NCBI GenBank assembly: GCA_017397695.1
Contig: JAFQIF010000224.1
Span: forward strand, 1 to 26,144
DNA length: 26,144 bases
From: Clostridia bacterium
Lineage (GTDB): Bacteria; Bacillota_A; Clostridia; Christensenellales; Aristaeellaceae
Direction: 5' to 3'
Positions 5,444 to 13,038 of this stretch are shown in pieces. How positions within the stretch are numbered: the first letter of the stretch is position 1; the number at the start of each line of letters is the position of its first letter. The notes under the pieces were generated by a model that did no database searches, had not been told where the DNA came from, and saw nothing but the letters and a program-made list of their open reading frames with translations. The position numbers and the translations under genes were made by a program.

Positions 5444-6772
5444 ATGCAGGGGTATCTTAGGAGATTGTCATCTTCGCAGATGATTATTCTGACTTTTGCA
5501 TTGGCGATTCTTCTGGGAAGCTTTCTGCTGATGCTCCCTGCTTCAACACAAGACGGTCTGGGCGCTTCCTTCTTTGATGCCTTGTTCACATCTACATCGG
5601 CAGTATGTGTAACAGGATTAGTCGTTCATGACACGGCCACGTATTGGTCTGGATTTGGTCAGATGGTCATTCTTTTGCTGATACAAATCGGCGGAATGGG
5701 AATTGTTACGCTGGCTATTGCGATCACTTCGATTTCAGGAAAGAGAATCAGTCTGAAGCAAAGAAGCACCATGCAGGAAGCAATTTCTGCACCGAAGGTA
5801 GGCGGAATTGTCAGCATGACAGGCTTCATACTGAAAATGACCTTGATTTTTGAAGGCGTTGGCGCGCTTGTTATGTTTCCGGCATTTTGCAGTGAATTTG
5901 GTTTTTTCAAAGGCATTTGGTATAGTGTTTTTCATTCTGTATCGGCATTTTGCAATGCTGGTTTTGACTTGATGGGCGTAGAAACGCCGTACTCTTCACT
6001 AACATATTTTGCAGATCATCCGGTGGTGAATACGGCAATCATGATGCTGATTGTGATTGGTGGTATTGGATTTATGACTTGGGACGATATTCGCAGTCAT
6101 AAGCTTCATGTTCGCAAATACAGAATGCAGAGTAAAGTGATTATCGCAACAACAGCGGCTCTGATTGCTGCGGCGGCAGGATACTTTTTCTTCTTTGAGT
6201 TTTCTTATATGCAGTTGCCGATTCGTTTCTGGAGTTCGGTATTTCAGGCAATCACGCCCAGAACGGCAGGCTTTAATACTGTTGATTTGACGTCGATCAG
6301 CGAAAGTGGTCTTGCGGTAATGATCCTGCTTATGCTGATAGGCGGTTCTCCGGGATCAACGGCGGGCGGCATGAAAACGACGACTTTTGCGGTTCTTCTG
6401 TCTACATCAGTCTCTGTGTTCAACAGAAAGCCGCACACGCATTTTTTCGGACGCAGGATCACAGATGATACAATTCGCAACGCTGCAACGATTCTGATGA
6501 TGTATCTGGTTCTGTTTCTGGGAGGCGGGATTTTGATTAGTCGGCTTGAAGGGATTCCTCTTTTGACGGCTTTGTATGAAACGGCATCCGCTGTGGGTAC
6601 TGTGGGTTTGTCTCTGGGCATAACAGCGCAGTTAGGAACTGTATCACAAACAATCTTGATTATGCTGATGTACTTTGGCAGAGTTGGAGGGCTGACACTG
6701 ATTTTTGCGGCGATGCCCGGAAATCAAGGCACATCTTCACGCTTTCCGCAGGAAAGATTGACTGTGGGTTAA
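5444..6772 (+). CDS. ktrB: KtrB/TrkH-family potassium uptake channel subunit
   Basis: 442 residues, an integral membrane protein built from four M1-P-M2 repeats. Each repeat's filter Gly is visible: VCVTGLV (Gly58), CNAGFD (about 171-175), RTAGFN (about 273-278) and VGTVGLS (about 384-390). The mid-gate region MLIGGSPGSTAGGMKT matches the KtrB/TrkH intramembrane loop, where GGSPGSTAGG is conserved. Together with KtrA it takes up K+ (often Na+-dependent). ATG 5444 follows GAGGAGGTAAGG with correct spacing. The gap to ktrA is 10 bases, so they form one operon. The gene is less GC-rich than the genes after 10.6 kb. Confidence 0.95.
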   Translation: MQGYLRRLSSSQMIILTFALAILLGSFLLMLPASTQDGLGASFFDALFTSTSAVCVTGLVVHDTATYWSGFGQMVILLLIQIGGMGIVTLAIAITSISGKRISLKQRSTMQEAISAPKVGGIVSMTGFILKMTLIFEGVGALVMFPAFCSEFGFFKGIWYSVFHSVSAFCNAGFDLMGVETPYSSLTYFADHPVVNTAIMMLIVIGGIGFMTWDDIRSHKLHVRKYRMQSKVIIATTAALIAAAAGYFFFFEFSYMQLPIRFWSSVFQAITPRTAGFNTVDLTSISESGLAVMILLMLIGGSPGSTAGGMKTTTFAVLLSTSVSVFNRKPHTHFFGRRITDDTIRNAATILMMYLVLFLGGGILISRLEGIPLLTALYETASAVGTVGLSLGITAQLGTVSQTILIMLMYFGRVGGLTLIFAAMPGNQGTSSRFPQERLTVG

Positions 6773-6782
6773 GGAGGAAACG

Positions 6783-7430
6783 ATGAAGTCTGTATTGCTG
6801 ATTGGATTGGGTCACTTTGGAAAGCATATTGCGATGAAGCTCAATGATCTTGAGCACCAGATTCTGGCAGTTGATCTGAATGAAGAGCGCATTCAGGAAG
6901 CGCTTCCCTATGTAACGGAGGCGCAGATTGGCGATAGTACCAATAAAGAGTTTTTACTGTCGCTGGGTGTTCGAAACTTTGATGTCTGTATTGTCACAAT
7001 CGGAGACAATTTCCAAAACTCGCTTGAAACGGTATGGCTGCTGAAAGAACTGGGCGCAGAAAAGGTGATTGCCCGGGCTTCGCAGGAAATGCAGGAGAAA
7101 TTTCTTCTTCGAAATGGCGCGGACGAGGTGGTATATCCGGAAAAGCAATTGGCAAGTTGGATGGCCATACGCTGTACGTCGGAACACATTCTTGAATATG
7201 TAGAGCTTGATGATGATTATGCCATATTGGAGTTAGATGTGCCGCAAATCTGGGATGGAAAAACCATTGTTGAATTGGATATTCGAAGAAGATATGGCAT
7301 TAACGTGCTGGGCGTGAGAGATTACGGAAAGCTCAATATGGATATCAAGCCGGATATGAGGCTCAGTGCGCAGCAGTCTATTCTTGTGGTGGGTCATGAA
7401 AAAGCGATTCACAAGTGTTTTCATATCTGA
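6783..7430 (+). CDS. ktrA: KtrA/TrkA-family potassium uptake regulatory subunit (RCK protein)
   Basis: 215 residues, the usual KtrA length. Residues 1 to about 120 form the RCK_N Rossmann domain, with GLGHFGKHIA (Gly8, Gly10, Gly13) for nucleotide binding and the acidic end of strand 2 in AVDLNEE. Residues about 135-215 form RCK_C, a domain that binds c-di-AMP in several Firmicutes KtrA proteins. KtrA rings sit under the membrane and gate KtrB in response to ATP/ADP. The start has AAGGAGG 5 bases before ATG. It is followed by a small membrane protein gene and a KdpDE-like pair. Confidence 0.95.
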   Translation: MKSVLLIGLGHFGKHIAMKLNDLEHQILAVDLNEERIQEALPYVTEAQIGDSTNKEFLLSLGVRNFDVCIVTIGDNFQNSLETVWLLKELGAEKVIARASQEMQEKFLLRNGADEVVYPEKQLASWMAIRCTSEHILEYVELDDDYAILELDVPQIWDGKTIVELDIRRRYGINVLGVRDYGKLNMDIKPDMRLSAQQSILVVGHEKAIHKCFHI

Positions 7431-7478
7431 ACGATGGACCAAACAAAGGCAATGAACAGTTTGAGGAGGCGATTGTGA

Positions 7479-7637
7479 ATGAAGGAATTTCTTTTATCAG
7501 TATCAGCTCTTCTTGTTTTTGTTCTTCTTTATCAGATGATCCGGAGGTTGGACCGGGTGATGGACATAGGCAGAAAGCGCAGGCAAAAGCTGAAGAACTC
7601 CCATATTCTGACAGGCGAGAACGAAAGAGATGACTAG
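7479..7637 (+). CDS. Small single-span membrane protein in the ktr-kdpDE cluster (52 aa)
   Basis: The frame begins at ATG 7479 with a strong GAGGAGG 9 bases upstream and ends at TAG 7635-7637. The product starts MKEFLLSVSALLVFVLLYQM (one membrane span, about residues 4-20) and continues with a very basic segment rich in Arg and Lys (RRLDRVMDIGRKRRQK), ending in GENERDD. Its layout resembles small regulatory subunits of transporters or of membrane sensor kinases, such as KdpF beside KdpA, but I see no direct similarity. It lies 48 bases after ktrA and 45 before the sensor kinase, on the same strand. A longer overlapping frame (7415-7633) has a worse start and a frequent-Ser composition and was not preferred. 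Confidence 0.7.
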   Translation: MKEFLLSVSALLVFVLLYQMIRRLDRVMDIGRKRRQKLKNSHILTGENERDD

Positions 7638-7682
7638 AAACCTGAACGGCCCCATGCTAGAATAAGCGTATGAGGTGATTCT

Positions 7683-9650
7683 ATGCAGCATATTCTTGTC
7701 TGTCTATCATCGGCGCCTTCCAATGCGAGAATTATTGCCGCTGCGGCTCGTATGGCCCAAACAAGTCCAAGCAGGTTTACAGCCCTTTTTGTGGAAACGC
7801 CGGATTTCGCAGTGGCGACGCCGGAAAACAAGCAAAGACTTCAGGATAACTGCCGCTTGGCAGAGCGTTTGGGGGCGGAAGTTGAAAAGGTACTGGGAGA
7901 TGACATTGCCTACCAGATTGCTGAGTTTGCACGATTATCGGAAGTGACAACGATTGTTCTGGGGCGCAGTGCCGTATCGAAAGTGCGCTTTTTCGGAAAG
8001 CCGACACTTACGGACCAGCTTGTTGCTTATGCGCCTCAGGTGGACATTCATATCATTCCAGATCAGAATGCAGATGCGTCCTATCGTCCGAAGCAATCCA
8101 GACGCGATAGCGTCCGTCATGTGCTTATGGATTCTGCCAAGAGCCTGGCGATTTTGATTTGTGCAACGCTTCTGGGCGTCTTGTTTGATCATGCTGGGTT
8201 TACGGACACGAACATCATCATGGTATATATTCTGGGCGTTTTGCTTATTTCGGCTGTGACGTCGCGCAGAATGTATAGCCTCATTGCTTCGGTTGCAAGT
8301 GTATTTATCTTTAATTTTCTGTTTACCTATCCTCGCTTTTCGTTTTCAGCGTATGAGACGGGATATCCCGTTACGTTCATCACCATGTTTCTCACGGCGA
8401 TGATTACCGGCACGTTTGCCGTCCGATATAAGGAACAGGCGCGTCAGGCCGCCCGAATCGCTAAGCGAACAAAAATCCTGTTTGATACAGGCAAAACGCT
8501 ATCCAAAGCAAGTGGAAAAGAAAGCATTCTTCAGGTGCTTGCCGAGCAGATCGTGAAATTGCTTGGACGCAACATTGTGATTTACGATGGAACAGAGGGA
8601 ACGCTGTCGTCTGTTCAGATTCATACATCGAATCTGAAAGAAGAAAGTCAATACGATGAAGAAAAAGAGAGGCCTGCTGCCCGGTGGGTTTATCAGAATA
8701 ACCGCTTTGCCGGCGCAACGACTGAGGTCTTTTCTGAACTGGCATATATGTATTTTGCCTTGCGGGTAAATGACCGGGTATACGGCGTTGTTGGCGTTGA
8801 AACACGCGATAATCCATTAGACGCTCAGGAGTATGATATTTTGCTTTCTATTCTTGGCGAGGGCGCGCTGGCGCTTGAGAATGAAAAGAATGCAAGGGAA
8901 AAAGAAATTGCATCTGTACAGGCAAAGAATGAACAGCTTCGAGCCAATATTCTCAGAACGATTTCTCATGATCTGAGAACGCCGCTGACAACCATTTCAG
9001 GTTATGCGAGCAGCCTTCTGAGCAGCGATGCAAGCTTTGACGAGTCGACAAGAATGCAAATGTATACGGACATCTACAATGATTCGCAATGGCTGATCAA
9101 GCTGGTTGAAAACCTGCTGGCTGCCACAAGGATTGAAGATGGACGTATGAATCTGAGGATGAATAAAGAGCTGATTGGAGAGATTGCGGAAGCAGCGCTT
9201 GAGCATGTCAATCAGGAAACGAACCGGATTACATATGACTGTCAGGATGAAATGCTGATGGTCAAGGCCGATTCTCGTCTTTTGATGCAGGTGATCATCA
9301 ATCTGGCCGATAATGCTATCAAGTATTCGCCGTCGGGATCACCAGTCTGCGTGTCGATCAAAAGAGATGCAAATATGGCGGTTGTTGAGGTGTCTGATGA
9401 TGGATGTGGAATCGCAGAGGAAGAAAAGCAGCGTGTCTTTGAGAAGTTTTATCGGGGAAGCCGTAAGAACAATGCAGCGGATAATAGACGGAGTTTGGGA
9501 CTTGGATTGTATCTTTGCGATGCCATTGTCGCTGCACATGGCGGAAGTATTTCCATAAAGGATAATGAGCCGCAAGGCACGGTGTTTTCCTTTTCCTTAC
9601 CCATTGAGGAGGTTGCAATAGATGAATCCTTATCTTGTTTTGATCGTTGA
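7683..9650 (+). CDS. kdpD: KdpD-like sensor histidine kinase lacking the N-terminal KdpD domain
   Basis: 655 residues against roughly 890 for classical KdpD. It starts directly with the universal-stress-protein (USP) domain (residues 1 to about 127: ILVCLSSAPSNARII, and FTALFVE at 32-38). Then come four membrane spans of the DUF4118 type (about 150-250), a GAF-like domain (about 275-400), HisKA with His429 in ISHDLRTPLTTISGY, and a HATPase with NLADNAIKYS, DDGCGI and GLGLGLYL. The Walker-type KdpD domain is absent. ATG 7683 follows AGGTGAT. In S. aureus KdpD the USP domain binds c-di-AMP through an SxS...FTAxY element; FTALF here resembles its second half. It overlaps the regulator gene by 29 bases, which implies tight coupling. 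It presumably controls the adjacent ktrAB rather than kdpFABC, which is not in the window. Confidence 0.92.
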   Translation: MQHILVCLSSAPSNARIIAAAARMAQTSPSRFTALFVETPDFAVATPENKQRLQDNCRLAERLGAEVEKVLGDDIAYQIAEFARLSEVTTIVLGRSAVSKVRFFGKPTLTDQLVAYAPQVDIHIIPDQNADASYRPKQSRRDSVRHVLMDSAKSLAILICATLLGVLFDHAGFTDTNIIMVYILGVLLISAVTSRRMYSLIASVASVFIFNFLFTYPRFSFSAYETGYPVTFITMFLTAMITGTFAVRYKEQARQAARIAKRTKILFDTGKTLSKASGKESILQVLAEQIVKLLGRNIVIYDGTEGTLSSVQIHTSNLKEESQYDEEKERPAARWVYQNNRFAGATTEVFSELAYMYFALRVNDRVYGVVGVETRDNPLDAQEYDILLSILGEGALALENEKNAREKEIASVQAKNEQLRANILRTISHDLRTPLTTISGYASSLLSSDASFDESTRMQMYTDIYNDSQWLIKLVENLLAATRIEDGRMNLRMNKELIGEIAEAALEHVNQETNRITYDCQDEMLMVKADSRLLMQVIINLADNAIKYSPSGSPVCVSIKRDANMAVVEVSDDGCGIAEEEKQRVFEKFYRGSRKNNAADNRRSLGLGLYLCDAIVAAHGGSISIKDNEPQGTVFSFSLPIEEVAIDESLSCFDR

Positions 9651-10341
9651 AGACGATCAACCTGTCCGTAATCTGATTACGACGACACTGAAAGCGCATG
9701 ATTACCGCTACATCACTGCTGCCAATGGCGAAACGGCAGTGATAGAAGCGGCTTCGCATAATCCGGATATGATTTTGCTGGATTTAGGGCTTCCGGATAT
9801 CGACGGCATAGAGGTTATTCAGAGAATCCGAAGCTGGTCGAATGTGCCGATTATCGTGATCAGTGCAAGGAGTGAAGATGAAGATAAGATAGAAGCCCTG
9901 GATATGGGTGCAGATGATTATATCACCAAGCCATTTTCGGTTGGAGAGCTGCTTGCGCGTCTGCGGGTAGCGCAAAGACGGTTATCATTGATCAGCAGTG
10001 TGGGAATGCAGGAGTCTGTTTTTCTCAATGGGCAGCTGATGATTGATTATGCTGCGGGCTGCGCATATCTGAATCAGAATGAATTACACCTGACGCCGAT
10101 CGAGTATAAAATTCTGTGTTTGCTGGCGCAGAATGTTGGAAAAGTGCTGACACATAAGTACATCACAAAGAATGTTTGGGGCAGCAGTTGGGAGAACAAT
10201 GTTGGCACGTTGCGCGTGTTTATGGCTGCATTAAGGAAGAAGCTTCAAACATCAGCACAGATGCCGCAGTATATACAAACACATGTGGGGATCGGTTACA
10301 GAATGCAAAAGGTGGAAAACGAACATGTCTCCAATGGGTGA
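9622..10341 (+). CDS. kdpE: KdpE-like OmpR/PhoB-family response regulator
   Basis: 239 residues. The receiver domain has the acidic pair Asp11/Asp12, phospho-acceptor Asp54 in LLDLGLPD, a Ser in the switch strand (VISAR) and Lys in ITKPFSVGEL. The C-terminal half is a winged-helix DNA-binding domain (LTPIEYKILCLLAQNVGKVL, then THVGIGYRM). It should be phosphorylated by the kinase encoded just upstream and bind direct repeats near target promoters. ATG 9622 follows GAGGAGG inside the last codons of the kinase gene, a 29-base overlap in another frame. It is the last gene of the cluster; a terminator follows about 100 bases later. Confidence 0.95.
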   Translation: MNPYLVLIVEDDQPVRNLITTTLKAHDYRYITAANGETAVIEAASHNPDMILLDLGLPDIDGIEVIQRIRSWSNVPIIVISARSEDEDKIEALDMGADDYITKPFSVGELLARLRVAQRRLSLISSVGMQESVFLNGQLMIDYAAGCAYLNQNELHLTPIEYKILCLLAQNVGKVLTHKYITKNVWGSSWENNVGTLRVFMAALRKKLQTSAQMPQYIQTHVGIGYRMQKVENEHVSNG

Positions 10342-10437
10342 ATAAAAGATTTTGTTGTATGTTCTTGTTTTATTTATACAGAATCAGGAATGGTTGATCT
10401 TTTGATTCTGAAATTAGCAAAGAATTATTTGACAAAA

Positions 10438-10477
10438 AAGCCAGGCGCTGTGAAACGTCTGGTTTTTGCTTTATTTT
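10438..10477 (+). terminator. Intrinsic terminator closing the ktr-kdpDE cluster
   Basis: Stem CCAGGCG / CGTCTGG (one G-U), extended by A-T pairs on both sides, then TTTTTGCTTTATTTT. A smaller hairpin CAGAATCA/TGATTCTG lies upstream at 10379-10410. The 286-base gap 10342-10627 holds these two hairpins and the promoter at 10567; no gene was recognised in it. Confidence 0.8.
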
Positions 10478-10566
10478 CGTACTGTATCCGGGAACGTATC
10501 CCGAACAACCTTTGGTGCATTCTTCATCATAATGTTATAGCGAACGCACGACATCGTTCAGAAACC

Positions 10567-10595
10567 TTGCCGAAAGCGCATAAGCCAATTATAAT
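10567..10595 (+). promoter_or_regulatory. Promoter of the SEDS-like gene
   Basis: TTGCCG (10567-10572), 17-base spacer and a perfect TATAAT (10590-10595), 32 bases before the start codon. Confidence 0.75.
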
Positions 10596-10627
10596 GATAA
10601 TAGAAAAACATATCGGGAGCGTGCAGC

Positions 10628-11479
10628 ATGACAGCCATTGACGAACATACGGCAAAAGAGGGCCGCCGGATCGTGGGATACTTCCTGCTTATCCTGCCGG
10701 CGGTTGCGCTGGGCGTATTGGATATGATCTGGTGCGATGTGTCGCCTGTGCTGTGGGGGCAGCAGATTGCGGCCTTTGTCATTTTTGCCTGGCTGGCACA
10801 GCCGCTTCGGCGTGCCGCCGGAAGGTTTTCACCTGCGGTATGGTCTGTGCTGCTTTTGCTTCCGCTGGCGGCTACGCTGCTGGGTACGGAAGCCGGAGGT
10901 GCAAGGCGCTGGCTGGATCTGGGCGTGTTCAATGTCAATGCAGCGATACTGGTTCTCCCGGCGATGCTGGTCATGCTCGGCAGCGTGAGGTGCCCTTGGC
11001 CCGTGGTGCTGGGCGCTGCGGCTGTGCTGCGCTTTCAGCCGGATCTGTCGCAGCTGTCGGCTTTCTCTGCTGCGGCGCTTGTGGTTTTGTGGAGGCATAG
11101 AAAGAATCGGCTTTGGAGCGCACTGAGTGTGTTTGTGCTGTGTGCGCTTGTGATCCGGTGCCTAGGTGTGCCGACGGCGATTGAACCTGCAGCGCATTGC
11201 GAAGGCGTGCTGATCACGCTTGGCGAAAGGTCGTGGCTGCTGCAGGCGGCGGGATGGATAGCGCTTGCGGCGATTCCGGCGTATTGGATGTATCGCTTTG
11301 CCAGGCGGGGTAAGGCGGGTACGCTGAGCCTTGCGGTGTATTACGCGGTAACGATCCTGTTCACGATATCCGGAGAATACCCTGTTCCGTTTGCGGGATT
11401 CGGTCTTTCGCCGATCGTCGGATACTGTCTTGCATATGCCGCCTGCGGCGCAGCGCAGAAGGACAGGAACGCAATCTGA
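10628..11479 (+). CDS. Divergent, shortened SEDS-family (FtsW/RodA/SpoVE-like) membrane protein
   Basis: 283 residues, mostly hydrophobic, against 370-420 for typical SEDS glycosyltransferases that polymerise peptidoglycan. Three landmarks match the family in the right order: GGARRWLDLG at 90-99 (RodA GAxRWIxLG), FQPDLSQ at 136-142 (RodA QPDLGTA), and PAAHCEGVLITLGE at 187-200, which aligns without gaps to the extracellular PEAHTDFIFAVIGE loop. At the position of the essential Asp this protein has Glu192. The C-terminal GFGLSPIVGY (257-266) sits where FtsW has GxTLPFISYGG. Start ATG 10628 has a modest GGGAG site. It stands alone between a promoter and a terminator. It may be an altered or regulatory SEDS protein; without a search the assignment remains moderate. 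Confidence 0.5.
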   Translation: MTAIDEHTAKEGRRIVGYFLLILPAVALGVLDMIWCDVSPVLWGQQIAAFVIFAWLAQPLRRAAGRFSPAVWSVLLLLPLAATLLGTEAGGARRWLDLGVFNVNAAILVLPAMLVMLGSVRCPWPVVLGAAAVLRFQPDLSQLSAFSAAALVVLWRHRKNRLWSALSVFVLCALVIRCLGVPTAIEPAAHCEGVLITLGERSWLLQAAGWIALAAIPAYWMYRFARRGKAGTLSLAVYYAVTILFTISGEYPVPFAGFGLSPIVGYCLAYAACGAAQKDRNAI

Positions 11480-11488
11480 AACAGAAAG

Positions 11489-11517
11489 CGCAGATTCTAC
11501 GGAGTCTGCGTTTTTTT
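11489..11517 (+). terminator. Intrinsic terminator after the SEDS-like gene
   Basis: Nine-pair stem CGCAGATTC / GAGTCTGCG, TACG loop, then seven T. The arms are the same as in the terminator at 4038-4065. Confidence 0.9.
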
Positions 11518-11640
11518 ACTGTGCAGGAAATTGTGTGAATTGCGTGCAGCGGGTATACCCCCAGAGTGAAAAGCGGTTCAGAAGTGAGCCGACCGCATTT
11601 TTGTTTTTCCTGCCCCCTTGGGCTGCCGCCTTCGCGCGGC

Positions 11641-11669
11641 TTGACAGCTTCCTGCAAAGAAACTATACT
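11641..11669 (+). promoter_or_regulatory. Esterase-gene promoter
   Basis: TTGACA (11641-11646), 17-base spacer, TATACT (11664-11669), about 55 bases before the start codon. The preceding stretch 11518-11640 holds only a weak imperfect hairpin near 11570-11606 followed by ATTTTTGTTTTT. Confidence 0.8.
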
Positions 11670-11724
11670 CAAAGCAAAGAGGCTCTTGACAGACGCAACA
11701 GAACAAGTTCCGGGAGGGAAAACG

Positions 11725-12882
11725 ATGTTTGAAAAGGAACTGATTGAAAACCGGGCGCTGACCGAACAGTCCGGCGCATTTCATCCGCCTTATCCGGAGA
11801 GGATCGGCGATTTCTGGGCGGGCGAGCAGGTGCCTACCGGTGCGCTCGTTCAGGAGGACGGCAGCGTGCTGTTCCGCTTGTATGCGCCGGGGATGGACCG
11901 GGCGCGCGCGGTGCTGACTGCCTTTGCGGAGGATGCTGTCGAGCTGGTCAAGGATGAAACGGGATTCTTTACCGGCGTGCTGCCGTATGATGAGAAATAC
12001 CGCGGCCCGCAGGACGTACGTTTTTATCTCAACGATGTGCTGTATCTGCATCCGCAGATGCCCATGCATTTCAGGAGCTTCCGTCAGGTCAATTTTGTGG
12101 AAATCCCGGATCCCGAAAGCCGGATGATTCTCCTGCGGGATGTGCCGCATGGTCAGGTGGTGCGTGAGGTATTCTTTTCCCGCGTAAGGAATGGCTGGCA
12201 GCGCATGAATATCTATCTGCCGCCGCAGTATCGGGAGGGCGGCGCGTATCCGGTGCTGTACCTCCAGCATGGACTGACGGAAAATGAAAACGAATGGATC
12301 AGTATGGGCAAGCTGCCGTATCTGATGGATAACCTGCTTGCGGACGGATTGTGCGTACCGTTTATCGTCGTCATGAACGACGGCATGGAGCGTCTTGCGG
12401 GCGAAGGATACTGGGACTTTACCTCGTTTGAGAAGATGCTCCTTGAGGAGTGCATTCCCTTTGTGCACGAGCATTATCGCGTGCTGCCCGGCAGGGAAAA
12501 CCGTGCGCTCGCGGGTCTTTCGATGGGGTCGGAGCAGGCGAGTGTCATCGGCCTTCGTCATCCGGAGCTTTTTTCCGCACTGGGCATGTTCAGCGGCTTT
12601 GTGCGCATGGATACGAAGACGCCGTTCCTTTCCTGTCCGCATCTGCGCGTATTGAAGGATCATCCGTCGTTCATCGAAGAAAATTATCGCGTATTCTTCC
12701 GTTCCATCGGTTCGCATGACGTCTATGTGAATGTATTCCAGGAGGATCATGCGCAGCTTGAAGCGCTGGGCGTGATTGACAAGCCGTGTATGCATGAGCG
12801 GATGTATGAGGGGCTCACGCATGACTGGGGCGCATTCAGGCGCGCCATGCGCGATTTTGCGAAGCTGGTTTTCAGAGATTGA
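11725..12882 (+). CDS. Alpha/beta-hydrolase esterase of the esterase D / feruloyl-esterase (CE1-like) family
   Basis: 385 residues from ATG 11725 with GGGAGGG at proper spacing. The N-terminal part (about 35-115) reads as an immunoglobulin-like early-set domain (VLFRLYAPGMDRARAVLTAF). The hydrolase domain follows, with YPVLYLQHGL, the nucleophile Ser266 in GLSMGS and the catalytic His366 in GLTHDWG. Proteins of this layout remove acetyl or feruloyl groups from sugars, or act as general carbohydrate esterases. No signal peptide is present, so it should act inside the cell on imported oligosaccharides. It has its own promoter and a terminator, and forms a single-gene unit. The exact substrate cannot be read from sequence. 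Confidence 0.85.
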   Translation: MFEKELIENRALTEQSGAFHPPYPERIGDFWAGEQVPTGALVQEDGSVLFRLYAPGMDRARAVLTAFAEDAVELVKDETGFFTGVLPYDEKYRGPQDVRFYLNDVLYLHPQMPMHFRSFRQVNFVEIPDPESRMILLRDVPHGQVVREVFFSRVRNGWQRMNIYLPPQYREGGAYPVLYLQHGLTENENEWISMGKLPYLMDNLLADGLCVPFIVVMNDGMERLAGEGYWDFTSFEKMLLEECIPFVHEHYRVLPGRENRALAGLSMGSEQASVIGLRHPELFSALGMFSGFVRMDTKTPFLSCPHLRVLKDHPSFIEENYRVFFRSIGSHDVYVNVFQEDHAQLEALGVIDKPCMHERMYEGLTHDWGAFRRAMRDFAKLVFRD

Positions 12883-12893
12883 AATGCATATGA

Positions 12894-12927
12894 TGAAAAC
12901 GCAGGCCTTTCGGAGCCTGTGTTTTCA
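12894..12927. terminator. Intrinsic terminator after the esterase gene
   Basis: Long stem TGAAAACGCAGGC / GCCTGTGTTTTCA (13 pairs with one G-U) with an 8-base loop. The A/T ends make it usable in both directions. Confidence 0.8.
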
Positions 12928-12988
12928 TTTGCAGATATTCCTGTCCGTACAACAACAGCAAAAGTATGGTTCATGCTATACGTTTTTG

Positions 12989-12997
12989 TGATATAAT
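12989..12997 (+). promoter_or_regulatory. Extended -10 promoter of the amidohydrolase-HAD operon
   Basis: TGATATAAT is a perfect extended -10 element. The -35 position (about 12969-12974) is poor, as expected when a TGn extension is present. Confidence 0.65.
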
Positions 12998-13038
12998 CAA
13001 TTACAGCAATGCAGATAAACCGGTCAGGAGGCAGGCCT

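Noticed and set aside
7415..7633. A 72-aa plus-strand frame overlapping the 52-aa gene
   Set aside because: It starts inside the end of ktrA without a ribosome site, whereas GAGGAGG is correctly spaced for the 7479 start in another frame, which also gives a proper membrane helix.
10342..10627. A second attachment site (duplicated tRNA-Trp 3' end) closing the AT-rich block
   Set aside because: No copy of the tRNA 3' sequence was seen here or near 5.2-5.4 kb, so the island's right end is left undefined.
10390..10641. An 83-aa frame between kdpE and the SEDS-like gene
   Set aside because: No ribosome site, runs through the terminator hairpin and promoter, and no family resemblance.
11578..12822. 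A 414-aa open frame on the minus strand opposite the esterase gene
   Set aside because: Shadow of the esterase coding sequence; no ribosome site and no recognisable motif.
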